15,865 bases of DNA from DATKWF01 sp035529715 (GCA_035529715.1 DATKWF010000126.1:1-15865), one strand, 5' to 3'. Shown: positions 6,664-13,414, counted from the first letter of the stretch. Notes: a model not told the origin generated them from the sequence alone. Numbers and translations: made by a program.

Positions 6664-7602
6664 CTATGCTGCCGCTGGAGCTATAACCGCCTGACCCGAA
6701 TAGTTCATTCCCCAGCCGTGGCTTATCGTTCCAATTACACCTGGAGTTGACGTATCCCTATAAGGGTTTAGGCCGGTGCCGTCGCCAGTCTGCATGGCAT
6801 GGTTATTCGTGATCGGGCCGCCTTCCATGCCTGCACCCAGTAGCGTTATCGCCCATCCAACTATGCCGGCATCGCTTATCGGGCAGTAGAAGTAATTGTC
6901 AACTATGGCGCCAATCTCGACGTTGGTCTGCGTGATGCACGGGCTGGCACCCCCCGCTGCCGCGGTGAAGTAGTTCCTTCTGATTATGCCAGCGACTATA
7001 TCTCCACCTATGCAATTACCTGTAATACCTACGCCATTTGGGCTGCTGAATATATTGTCCTCTATCAACGCCCATGGAAATGAGTCGCCTATAATGCCGA
7101 TTCCTGCTAGTAGCCCTTGCCCTAATGAGCTACCAGCGAAATGGCAATGGTGTATCCATGCACCAAACAGGTCGCCTGGGTTGACAATCCCGGCGGCTGC
7201 TGCGCCAACTGTATCAAAGCCAAATCCTGCTATTTCAACGTCCCTACCTGTTATGTCAAAGACAGCGTTTCCATCTCCTTGCATCCTGATGATTGGGTCA
7301 GGGCCGTTTCTGCCGAGCCCGACAAGATGAACTTTGTCCACGCTTATCGGAACAGGGTACACTGGCTCAACGCCTGCTGCGCCGTGTTCCAGCACGATGA
7401 TATAGTCATTGCGGTCTGCGGTGCATAGGCCCAGCGCATAGGTAATTGTCTGTACCGGATTGGCTGGATCTCTCCCGTCATTGGCGTTAAGACCGTTAAT
7501 GTGGTCAACGTAGTAAGCAACGCCCGCACCCGGAGGCCAGGGAGCACCGTATATATGCGTCCAGGGAATCGGGCCTATAAGATGATGTGCTAGTCCCGGC
7601 AT
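6664..7602 (-). CDS. right-handed parallel beta-helix protein, probable tailspike or fibre, copy A
   Basis: The 312-aa paralogue of the 5734-6648 gene shares the order GxNxxDGRDPAxPxxTITYAL, DRNDYIIVLE (the matching motif in the other copy is KRNDYIICLE), VEIAGFGFD, AWIHHCHF, an NPYRD segment and a HGWGMNY cap. The intervening coils have diverged strongly. The repeated I-x-x-N-x-F/Y turns (ALIEDNIFS, GIIRRNYFT, GAIVDNYFY) are plain beta-helix rungs. The first 25 residues are Pro/Gly-rich and differ from the paralogue, as expected for a separate anchoring arm. The ATG at 7602 is preceded by GGGAGG at seven bases. Polysaccharide binding or depolymerisation is the common role of this fold in phages; no catalytic residues are evident. 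Confidence 0.75.
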   Translation of the reverse strand: MPGLAHHLIGPIPWTHIYGAPWPPGAGVAYYVDHINGLNANDGRDPANPVQTITYALGLCTADRNDYIIVLEHGAAGVEPVYPVPISVDKVHLVGLGRNGPDPIIRMQGDGNAVFDITGRDVEIAGFGFDTVGAAAAGIVNPGDLFGAWIHHCHFAGSSLGQGLLAGIGIIGDSFPWALIEDNIFSSPNGVGITGNCIGGDIVAGIIRRNYFTAAAGGASPCITQTNVEIGAIVDNYFYCPISDAGIVGWAITLLGAGMEGGPITNNHAMQTGDGTGLNPYRDTSTPGVIGTISHGWGMNYSGQAVIAPAAA

Positions 7603-7613
7603 AATATACCTCC

Positions 7614-7982
7614 CTAGTCTAAGCTTGGTGCGTCAATGTACCACAGGGTCATGTACGCGGTGCCTGCACTGGCGACTACCATTGGTGTTGATGCCAAGGC
7701 TGCCGACAGCGAGGCGATTCTGAATAGCGGCACCGAGTCCTCGTGCAGTTCCTCCGGATCATTCCATACCTCGTATGGCGCCATAAAGTTGGCAATGTCG
7801 AGTGTCTCCGTAGCCCCGCCTTCCTCGGACTTACCCAGCGTGACAAGGTTAGGGCCAACAAGCCTGTTCCATACCTTCCACTTGAAGATGTATCTGAAGA
7901 AGTTGGCAGGGATTGCCGTGCCAACAGCGGTGTCAACGATTGTCACCCCAACGGAGACTGTCTGCATTTCTGATATTCTCAT
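7614..7982 (-). CDS. 122-aa beta-rich protein, possible minor capsid or cement protein
   Basis: This small protein is made mostly of predicted strands: VSVGVTIVDTAVG at 9-21, FFRYIFKWKVWNRL at 28-41, and a final MVVASAGTAYMTLWYIDAP. A charged loop (EEGG and DPEELHED regions) lies between them. The size and single-domain beta pattern suit a cement, decoration or joining protein, but I recognise no family. Its ATG overlaps the upstream gene by 4 nt (ATGA at 7979-7982), indicating coupled translation and perhaps matched dosage with the 228-aa protein. No membrane segment or cysteine is present. Confidence 0.55.
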   Translation of the reverse strand: MRISEMQTVSVGVTIVDTAVGTAIPANFFRYIFKWKVWNRLVGPNLVTLGKSEEGGATETLDIANFMAPYEVWNDPEELHEDSVPLFRIASLSAALASTPMVVASAGTAYMTLWYIDAPSLD

Positions 7983-8665
7983 ACCTGAGCCTCCATCACC
8001 TGCTTAGAGTATGCCAACGTGTCAGGTGTTACTAACTTACTGAGCCAATTCGGTATCCCCATTGGATTCGGATCGATTTGGCCCATGGTGTACTTCCTCA
8101 CCTTCTTCTGCCCGACCAGGAGTTCTTTTATAAGATTCCTGTCCTGCACAATGACATAGGTATACTTCATGGTATCGAACTGAAGCATTACATTGTCCAT
8201 CGGGTCCGCGAGAGGGTTGTACGCCTGATAAGCAGGATACCTCTCCTTAACAGTGAATAGCTCGGTATCCTGAGAGAACGGGCCGTTGTAGGGGCTTTTG
8301 TCCCCATCAATAGAGCCTATATCGCCGGTAATCGTTCTTGTCTGCGATATAAGGCTACCGATGTCGGCCCTTGGGGGGAACTGAGTGTATATCCGCGCCT
8401 TCGCTGGGCTTACACCCCAGAAGTGGTGATAGATTAGACCATCACGAGGTGGCTCGAGAAAGTGTCTGTTTTGAGCGTCGATAAGCTCGTTCCAGGTTGC
8501 CAGATTGGCTAGCGTTGCCACAGCACCGAGCGAGAGAGGATTATACCCTGACGGCTCTCGCCCGGTTATACGGAAACAGCCCCAGCCTTCCACAAATTGG
8601 AGAGCCAAGTACCAGCCCTGTTCAAGCCATCGGGTCTCATGGCTCTCCTTTAAGATAGCGTCCAT
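7979..8665 (-). CDS. 228-aa presumed virion structural protein, function unknown
   Basis: The protein is rich in aromatic residues and Pro. It has a WYLALQFVEGWGCFRITG region near residues 18-34, a central loop-rich part (IGSLISQTRTITGDIGSIDG), and then MLQFDTMKYTYVIVQDRNL leading to a C-terminal MGQIDPNPMGIPNWL. No Walker motif, nuclease triad or membrane helix is seen. The ATG at 8665 has AAGGAGG seven bases upstream, one of the best sites in the operon. A hairpin separates it from the upstream 252-aa gene. Position between the 252-aa and 122-aa proteins makes capsid, portal-like or vertex roles possible. None of these is supported by a recognised motif. Confidence 0.55.
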   Translation of the reverse strand: MDAILKESHETRWLEQGWYLALQFVEGWGCFRITGREPSGYNPLSLGAVATLANLATWNELIDAQNRHFLEPPRDGLIYHHFWGVSPAKARIYTQFPPRADIGSLISQTRTITGDIGSIDGDKSPYNGPFSQDTELFTVKERYPAYQAYNPLADPMDNVMLQFDTMKYTYVIVQDRNLIKELLVGQKKVRKYTMGQIDPNPMGIPNWLSKLVTPDTLAYSKQVMEAQV

Positions 8666-8690
8666 GGTCGCCTCCTTGCCTTTATTTTGC

Positions 8691-8722
8691 GGCTCAGAAG
8701 CGTATATGCTTTCTGAACAGCC
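8691..8722 (-). other. imperfect hairpin between the 252-aa and 228-aa genes
   Basis: On the plus strand GGCT (8691-8694) and CAGAAGC (8695-8701) face GCTTTCTG (8708-8715) and AGCC (8719-8722). The stem has one bulged base and a three-base side loop. It starts immediately after the stop of the 252-aa gene. No U-tract follows, so it is unlikely to terminate. A 3'-stabilising or processing structure that raises the level of the upstream message is possible. Confidence 0.35.
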
Positions 8723-9481
8723 TTACGCCGTTGGATACGCGGTTGTCGCTGCCAGTGCAGTACCTAGCCCGAATACTAGGCCGCCAAGAGCAACTTCATC
8801 GTTATTGGCCGCAAGAACGTCACTTCTCGCCTGAGCATAGAACGTGGCCCTGGGGATCAGCACCATTGTCGGAATCGGGACGATGGAAACCTGGTTTATC
8901 GTATCCCCGATTGTCAGACCCCGGACGTCAATGGGAATAAGCACGCCGGTTCTGGACACGGTGAACTGACATTCCGACATGAACGGGGTTGGCGTTACAA
9001 GGCTCTTGAGGTGCGTGATGCACATACCGAATGAGTTACCTATGAGGTAACCCACACCGCCGGCGGTATCGAACCAATCGGCATACGCCGAGGTAAGTGC
9101 TACCGTCCACGTGGTCTTCACAACTCCGTTGAACTGCGTGAATACCGGTCTGATGTGACCGAAGCCAAGCTCGGTCATTTCCGGGTTCAGGCCGACAAAC
9201 TTCACGTTGTTCAGCGCCATCTTGACCGACCTGAGCGTGAGTATGTATGCCCGTAGACGCTTGAGCATCAGCCGGCGCTCCTCGCTCCCGGGCGATGCCA
9301 GCAGGGTGATGAACTGAGCCTTGAATACATTCAGTTCATCCAGATCAAGGTCTGCCAGCTGGAAGCTTTCCCTGTACAGCGAGAACTCGGGCTGGGTACA
9401 GGGGTTTGGTCCGTCACGCCACCCCGGGTCCGTCAGGTTTAAACTCTCTACGATTGGTTCGTCCACAGCTTCGTAATCCAT
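8723..9481 (-). CDS. 252-aa presumed virion protein, candidate major capsid protein
   Basis: The frame is open from a GTG at 9511. However, GGAGGG lies directly before the ATG at 9481 and nothing resembling a ribosome site precedes the GTG, so I place the start at 9481 (MDYEAVDEP). The first 85 residues are acidic then basic and helical (LDLDELNVFKAQF, RRLMLKRLRAYILTLRSV). Residues about 90-252 look like a beta-rich domain with strands VVKTTWTVALTSAY, QFTVSRTGVLIPIDV, VSIVPIPTMVLIPRATFY and VALGGLVFGLGTAL. No hallmark motif is recognised. Helical arm plus beta core, early position in the block and a hairpin after the stop are compatible with a capsid protein, but this is only a hypothesis. 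Confidence 0.55.
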   Translation of the reverse strand: MDYEAVDEPIVESLNLTDPGWRDGPNPCTQPEFSLYRESFQLADLDLDELNVFKAQFITLLASPGSEERRLMLKRLRAYILTLRSVKMALNNVKFVGLNPEMTELGFGHIRPVFTQFNGVVKTTWTVALTSAYADWFDTAGGVGYLIGNSFGMCITHLKSLVTPTPFMSECQFTVSRTGVLIPIDVRGLTIGDTINQVSIVPIPTMVLIPRATFYAQARSDVLAANNDEVALGGLVFGLGTALAATTAYPTA

Positions 9482-9526
9482 TTTTGCCCTCCGTTGATCT
9501 TTTTTGCCCACTACTTACGGGTTCAT

Positions 9527-9931
9527 TTATGCCAACAGCCGGTCATCACGAGATATTGACTGACTTACCTCGTTGCCCCTGGCGGCAGCGGCCCTGGCCG
9601 CCCTCTCTCGAGCAGCCTGCTTCTCTCGGGGCACGTACCTCTGTTTGCCGGTACCCTCTACGGCACGTGCGGCAGCCACAGCTGTCCACACAGACTTGAC
9701 CAGTAGCGGAGTGGCAGCGGTAGCCAGGGTATCACCGAACTTCGCATATCTGGGCTGGAACACCTGCAGGCCGTAGCCTATAAGGCTGGCCGCGAGCCTC
9801 GAAATATCCTTAGCGGTCTTGAAGCTCTCGGTTCGCGCAGGGGTGACATTTTCGTCCCAGTCAGTTATGAGCTCGTCGCCGAGGCCTACTCCCACAGCTA
9901 TAGCAGCTCTTGAGTAGTCAATTGCGTTCAT
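9527..9931 (-). CDS. 134-aa Ala-rich protein with basic C-terminal tail, first gene of the virion block
   Basis: The protein has two moderately hydrophobic helical stretches (about ISRLAASLIGYGLQVF and TLATAATPLLVKSVWTAVAAARAV). Between about residues 94 and 118 there is a strongly basic, Ala/Arg-rich segment (KQRYVPREKQAARERAARAA). The layout could fit a membrane-peripheral virion protein or a nucleic-acid-contacting core protein. Neither helix is hydrophobic enough to call a sure transmembrane segment. The ATG at 9931 has AAGGAGG about seven to eight bases upstream. It is the first gene after the 9987-10040 terminator and so probably heads the virion transcription unit. I recognise no family. 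Confidence 0.58.
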   Translation of the reverse strand: MNAIDYSRAAIAVGVGLGDELITDWDENVTPARTESFKTAKDISRLAASLIGYGLQVFQPRYAKFGDTLATAATPLLVKSVWTAVAAARAVEGTGKQRYVPREKQAARERAARAAAARGNEVSQSISRDDRLLA

Positions 9932-9975
9932 GGTCCGTCCCTCCTTCTTTTCTATCCCAAGCTCCCCGAACGCTG

Positions 9976-9981
9976 ACTATA
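9976..9981 (-). promoter_or_regulatory. possible activator-dependent -10 element (TATAGT) for the virion block
   Basis: In the leftward direction TATAGT (5 of 6 to the sigma-70 -10 consensus) lies in the tail of the terminator. Transcription would start near 9969, leaving a short leader before the 9931 ATG and its AAGGAGG. No -35-like hexamer stands at the right distance, since that position falls in the terminator stem. If real, it would need an activator. A TA-rich terminator tail can match by chance, hence the low score. Confidence 0.25.
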
Positions 9982-9986
9982 AAAAG

Positions 9987-10040
9987 AGCCGACCGGACGA
10001 CTCTCGCCCGAACTTTCTACAGTTCAGCGTCCGGTCGGCT
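9987..10040 (-). terminator. Rho-independent terminator after the two-TM membrane protein gene
   Basis: Positions 9987-9999 and 10028-10040 form a perfect 13-bp GC-rich stem (arm AGCCGACCGGACG). The 28-nt intervening part contains its own 5-bp stem (10010-10014 with 10021-10025). In the leftward transcript the stem is followed at once by CTTTTTATAG, a proper U-tract. It lies 34 nt after the stop of the membrane protein gene and before the virion block. It would end transcripts from the 10576-10603 promoter. The opposite direction lacks a U-tract, so it is one-way. Confidence 0.85.
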
Positions 10041-10074
10041 AATGGGCTAAATCCAGCACTTTAATAAGTGCGTA

Positions 10075-10512
10075 TTAACTTCTTGCTGGCGTCTTCCCCA
10101 TGTATCTGTAAATTAGAAAGCCCCCAACTCCAATTGCCAGGAGGGAGACTATATTTTTCGTTATTGAATCCACGAGTCTTGTAATACCCCAGGATATGAT
10201 TCCTATAAAGCCCAGTGCCAATACCCCGGTGATCAAGATCGCTCCCAGGCTCCACACGAATCCAACCCCCTCGAATTGGGCTCTTGGGGGGCGGGTGAAG
10301 GCTACCCGGAGCTGCTGGGGCCCCGACATTTCAACGAAACCCACCTCAACTCCTTTGCCATAGAGATAATCGGCATAAGTCTGCAGCTCGTCAGGGGACA
10401 ATTCGCGCGTCAGGTCAAAGCGGAGGTCTACTTTTTGGCCAGGATTAAAACGCTCGAGAAGAACTCGGTTGAGGTTACCCTCGTCGACTCCTGTTTCCAC
10501 GTAAGAAACCAT
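10075..10512 (-). CDS. two-TM membrane protein in its own transcription unit (possible holin-like or virion membrane protein)
   Basis: The 145-aa protein has a soluble, charged N-terminal domain of about 80 residues. A hydrophobic helix follows at about 84-107 (VGFVWSLGAILITGVLALGFIGI), then a polar link (TRLVDSITKN). A second helix at about 119-137 (IVSLLAIGVGGFLIYRY) and a short basic tail end the protein. The topology would place both ends on the same side. Promoter, SD (GGAAGG before the ATG at 10512) and terminator surround this one gene, so it is probably expressed separately from its neighbours. Independent control and position next to a transglutaminase-like protein would fit a lysis or envelope role, or a membrane protein of an internal-membrane virion. 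The large N-terminal domain is not typical of classical holins. No family is recognised. Confidence 0.7.
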   Translation of the reverse strand: MVSYVETGVDEGNLNRVLLERFNPGQKVDLRFDLTRELSPDELQTYADYLYGKGVEVGFVEMSGPQQLRVAFTRPPRAQFEGVGFVWSLGAILITGVLALGFIGIISWGITRLVDSITKNIVSLLAIGVGGFLIYRYMGKTPARS

Positions 10513-10575
10513 CTACCCTTCCTTTGATACTGGATGAGAAGTTGGATAAAACAGTAGCATCGCTTGCGAAAATAC

Positions 10576-10603
10576 AGTGTATAGGGTTTGTTGAATTTGT
10601 CAA
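10576..10603 (-). promoter_or_regulatory. sigma-70-like promoter for the two-TM membrane protein gene
   Basis: Leftward, TTGACA (perfect -35, 10598-10603) is followed by a 16-bp spacer and TACACT (10576-10581, 4 of 6 to TATAAT). Transcription would start near 10569, giving a leader of about 57 nt to the ATG at 10512. The -35 box begins right after the stop of the transglutaminase-like gene, so the box occupies the intergenic gap and does not cut into the coding frame. Confidence 0.65.
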
Positions 10604-10604
10604 G

Positions 10605-11258
10605 TCAAAGATGACAGGTTAAACAAGGCCGCTTTTTAATTACCAATCTCGTGGATGGACACATTTCCTCATCGTAGCACAGCACTCCAAAATCATTAAA
10701 AAAGATATCTGCGGAATAGACTGAACTTTGACCAGATACCGGCGCCCAAGGGCTCACCGGTGGAGGTAAGGTTGCCTCGATAACGTACCATGTCCCACCC
10801 CTGTTTACCTCCACCCAAGCGTGGCCGTGTTTTTCTCCATCACGCATATATTCTCCGATCACCATGTAGACACGCTCAGGTGAGTATCTATTCCTCAGGA
10901 TTGACGTTAGGAGAGCGCTCTTGCCTACGCAGTTGGCCACCCCTGTGCTGATAACTCGTTCGGGGAGCAGGCATCTTTGGCAATTAATGGTGCTGTCATA
11001 GAAGGTGATGATCGAGCCGTAGCCGGAGTAATCGATATCCCCGCCTACATAATCCCAGGCTTCCAGGGTAAATTCCCCCTCATCGGACGGCATATCGGAG
11101 GCTATATCTGCAACCCCCTCCGGATCCACAAAATCAGAGAGGGAATATACGCCCATGATGGAACGGTTTTGGAGATAGTTGAGTACAACCCCCGATGTAA
11201 GTCCAGCCGCGGTAATGAGGAAGAATTGCTGAGCTACTGATAATGCGGAGTAACCCAT
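10605..11258 (-). CDS. membrane-anchored transglutaminase-like cysteine protein
   Basis: The frame is open back to 11393, but that would overlap the methyltransferase gene by about 100 nt. The ATG at 11258 has GCGGAG eight bases upstream and gives a 217-aa protein with a signal-anchor helix at about 5-27, so I choose it. The catalytic pattern of the transglutaminase-like superfamily is visible: C110 in GVANCVGKS, H146 in HGHAWVEV, and E161 in WYVIEAT, where the family usually has Asp. The WVEV and WYVIEAT strands around them are typical. Extra cysteines (C93, C96, and near the C terminus C194, C200, C212, C215) may bind metal or form disulfides. Members act as proteases, amidases or cross-linkers. 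In viruses a wall or pseudomurein peptidase is conceivable, but the substrate is unknown. Confidence 0.78.
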   Translation of the reverse strand: MGYSALSVAQQFFLITAAGLTSGVVLNYLQNRSIMGVYSLSDFVDPEGVADIASDMPSDEGEFTLEAWDYVGGDIDYSGYGSIITFYDSTINCQRCLLPERVISTGVANCVGKSALLTSILRNRYSPERVYMVIGEYMRDGEKHGHAWVEVNRGGTWYVIEATLPPPVSPWAPVSGQSSVYSADIFFNDFGVLCYDEEMCPSTRLVIKKRPCLTCHL

Positions 11259-11289
11259 CTTTTGCTCCGCAGATAGTATATCAGACTTT

Positions 11290-11802
11290 TCAACCCCGTT
11301 GCTCGATGAGGAAGCCGGCGGCATCCTGGCGAATCCACAAGTGGTGATCAGGGTGGACCCAGGCGGTGATATCCTGCTTACTCGGAGAGACAATAAACAC
11401 CTTATCCGCTACTCGGTAAAGTTCATCCAGCGCCTTCTCCGCATCATCGATGGTTCGAAGGTGTTCTAAAACGTGAGAGGCGAATGCAGATCCGAAATGA
11501 GAGTCCGGGTAGGGGATATTTCTTACGTCGGCCTCGACCTGTTTAACCTCGGCGCCACATACTGAACAGGCGCCAATATCTAAGTCAAGGCACGTATCTC
11601 CGCAGCCGTGAAGGGGTATTTTGAAAAGGCGAACGAGATAATTCCGTTTGAATCCAGCCCCAGGGCCGCCGATAACGAGGAGGGGCTTGTTTTTGAGGTT
11701 CGCATAGTCTCTAGCTCTGCCATATGCTTGTTTCCGGTCAATACTCCCTTCAACATGTATACGACCCTGCCAACCAATGAGTGCGAGTGCTGCAAACCTC
11801 AT
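11290..11802 (-). CDS. class I SAM-dependent methyltransferase (Methyltransf_11-like)
   Basis: The 170-aa protein shows the Rossmann methyltransferase motifs in order. They are motif I, here LLVIGGPGAG (41-50), an acidic DLDIG at 73-77, VEADVRNIPYPDSHF (89-103), and FGSAFASHVLEHL (103-115), the hallmark of the Methyltransf_11 group. A final VFIVSPSK strand follows. The motif I variant lacks the usual D/E-x-G-x-G and is split from the acidic loop by an insertion with three cysteines (C67, C71, C79, also C82), so cofactor geometry may be unusual. A hydrophobic N terminus (MRFAALALIGW) may contact membrane. No strong ribosome site precedes the ATG at 11802; the start comes 9 nt after the stop of the 65-aa gene, so re-initiation is likely. 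The target could be protein, lipid, glycan or a small molecule. Confidence 0.75.
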   Translation of the reverse strand: MRFAALALIGWQGRIHVEGSIDRKQAYGRARDYANLKNKPLLVIGGPGAGFKRNYLVRLFKIPLHGCGDTCLDLDIGACSVCGAEVKQVEADVRNIPYPDSHFGSAFASHVLEHLRTIDDAEKALDELYRVADKVFIVSPSKQDITAWVHPDHHLWIRQDAAGFLIEQRG

Positions 11803-11811
11803 TACCCCAAT

Positions 11812-12009
11812 TTAACTGCCCTCCAGCTCCTCGTCTACCTGCCTCAGATCCTCCTCGAGTTGATCCTTACGCTTCTGCAGTAATCTTTTCCTGACTTCGG
11901 GCGTCAATTCACCTTCATCGTCGGTGGATTGCTTGTCGATTGTAATTTCCATAGGCCCCAGTTTAAAGCTAGCCTGAAAGTCCTTGATAATATCAAACAG
12001 ATTCGCCAT
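11812..12009 (-). CDS. 65-aa acidic helical protein, function unknown
   Basis: An upstream in-frame ATG at 12057 exists, but the ATG at 12009 is preceded by AAAGGAG six to seven bases away, the strongest site in this stretch, so I choose it (MANLFDIIKDFQAS). The first 30 residues are mixed (FKLGPMEITIDKQ), followed by a highly charged helix likely to be a coiled coil (ELTPEVRKRLLQKRKDQLEEDLRQVDEELE). It overlaps the 3' end of the preceding gene by 17 nt and is followed 9 nt later by the methyltransferase gene. A dimerising adaptor or scaffold-like role is possible; no family is recognised. Confidence 0.68.
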   Translation of the reverse strand: MANLFDIIKDFQASFKLGPMEITIDKQSTDDEGELTPEVRKRLLQKRKDQLEEDLRQVDEELEGS

Positions 12010-12400
12010 TTTGATCTCCTTTCGGCTCGAATAGAGACCTGAGCCATTTCGCCTCATTCACATACCATAGCATGGATTTTTCATCCTGATTGATTAGCTG
12101 CTGAAGCCAGGGGGGGAGGAGTGTTAGAAGGTCCTTATCATCCCAAAGCTTCAATACCCAGTTGTATTGCGGGGCTGAAGCGAGAAAATTGACCCAATCC
12201 TCGGGTAGTTTTTCGGGCTTTATAAGGTCATGCAGAGGAATATTCGACTCAATAATCCTCTGGAATCTCTCAGCCCCTATCTCATCGAGGAAAGGCCACA
12301 CCTCGAGTTCAGCATTCCTCTGGGCCGTTCTTAGCAGCCATGATCTCCCAAGCTTCTTCCCGTCGACCCTCGGCAGTCTCAATCCTTGAAACATAGTCAT
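11993..12400 (-). CDS. 135-aa helical protein, function unknown
   Basis: The protein is tryptophan- and leucine-rich and probably all-helical, with PEDWVNFLASAPQYNWVLKLWDDKDLLTLLPPWLQQLIN in the centre (read here as two helices around DDK) and a charged C terminus. No transmembrane segment, zinc site or enzyme motif is seen. The ATG at 12400 has GGGGAG about ten bases upstream; a second in-frame ATG two codons later is less well placed. It overlaps the next gene by 17 nt, which points to coupled expression. Conserved neighbours (zinc-finger, coiled-coil and methyltransferase genes) do not identify its role. Confidence 0.62.
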   Translation of the reverse strand: MTMFQGLRLPRVDGKKLGRSWLLRTAQRNAELEVWPFLDEIGAERFQRIIESNIPLHDLIKPEKLPEDWVNFLASAPQYNWVLKLWDDKDLLTLLPPWLQQLINQDEKSMLWYVNEAKWLRSLFEPKGDQNGESV

Positions 12401-12451
12401 ATCTACTATTCTCCCCTTCCGACACTACAGTAGCATTAGAGGGTAATTTTT

Positions 12452-13414
12452 TTACATATCCTTCAAATCGAACTCGATTGGAGTCTCGCACTCAGGGCAT
12501 TTTATCGTATCTGTTGGCGCAGTACCGGGAGGTACGTCGAACACAATTCTACACCCAGGACAGGTGATCTTAGTAGGCATAGGTGGCGGTTCTGCAGGTG
12601 GATTTGCATTTCCTCGGGGTTTATACCGGCGCTCTGCGATTGATTCCTCAGGTGGGGCATTTTCCATTGCTTCGATTACGCTCGCACTCAGGTCCTTTAG
12701 GGCGTTTACGGCGCTTTCCCTGCTCTTGTTCGCCTGGTTAACTTCCCCTATCTTCACGTTGTAATCAAGCGTCCACCTCTTATCCTCAATCGCCCACTGG
12801 CGCTGCAGGAGCTGCAGATTAAGGTCGAACTGGTGTCCCCTCTCGTCCCTCTCGTCCCTTATCCTCTCCAGCTCCAGCATTAACTTCATCCCCTCGATTC
12901 CCCCAGCCCCAGAGCCAGTTATGGCATCGGGGATCCCCAACCGCTGGCGCATTCGATCCTGCCATACCTCCATCTTCTGCTGCACCTGGTCAACAAGCTC
13001 AAGCGGATCCCCCTGCCCCGCGTCGAGCTTGGTCTTCATACCTTTTATCTCATCAACGAGGTATTTCATGAAGGCATTATCGCCCTGGTCGCCCTGCCGC
13101 CCGCCCTGGACATCCATTACTTTAGTAACGAGGTTTGCCATAGCATCGGAGTAGGCGCTTACCGTTTTGATCATTATCTCAGCTATCTCGGGCGACATAC
13201 CCTTTTCCCCGCCCTCACTCTTGCCTTCGCCCCCACCCTTGCCTTTATCCCCTACGGTATCTTTGAACATCTTCAGCTCTTCCGCCTGTACGTACGCCTC
13301 TTTCACCCTATCCATAGCGGTGGGCGGGCCTTTTGGCTGTTGTTTACTTCCCTTCGCTTCTTCAGTTGGCACTGGCGTCTTCTCCTCCAATAATTCCCTC
13401 CTGATCTCCGTCAT
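12452..13414 (-). CDS. coiled-coil protein with C-terminal zinc ribbon
   Basis: The 320-aa protein has several parts. A basic, Pro-rich N terminus leads to a Gly/Lys/Glu low-complexity linker (about 54-72, DTVGDKGKGGGEGKSEGGEKG region). A helical segment follows (74-105), then a long charged coiled coil (about 140-255, with IRDERDERGHQFDLNLQLLQ). A Pro-rich hinge (NPPAEPPPMP) precedes a zinc ribbon with C285-x2-C288 and C306-x2-C309. Such ribbons bind nucleic acid or mediate protein contacts. The long helical rod plus terminal zinc knuckle suggests a scaffold, a DNA-end or replication adaptor, or a regulator; I cannot decide. The ATG at 13414 has GGAGGG and lies 53 nt inside the preceding gene, in another frame. 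No signal peptide or membrane helix is present. Confidence 0.7.
   Translation of the reverse strand: MTEIRRELLEEKTPVPTEEAKGSKQQPKGPPTAMDRVKEAYVQAEELKMFKDTVGDKGKGGGEGKSEGGEKGMSPEIAEIMIKTVSAYSDAMANLVTKVMDVQGGRQGDQGDNAFMKYLVDEIKGMKTKLDAGQGDPLELVDQVQQKMEVWQDRMRQRLGIPDAITGSGAGGIEGMKLMLELERIRDERDERGHQFDLNLQLLQRQWAIEDKRWTLDYNVKIGEVNQANKSRESAVNALKDLSASVIEAMENAPPEESIAERRYKPRGNANPPAEPPPMPTKITCPGCRIVFDVPPGTAPTDTIKCPECETPIEFDLKDM

Noticed and set aside
7979..8665. A packaging ATPase or terminase reading of the 228-aa protein.
   Set aside because: No Walker A (GxxxxGKS/T) or acidic Walker B and no nuclease triad is visible.
9970..10030. Alternative pairing of ACGCTGA (9970-9976) with TCAGCGT (10024-10030) as an antiterminator.
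   Set aside because: The second partner lies beyond the U-tract in the leftward transcript, so it cannot form before termination. A 7-bp match is near chance level here.
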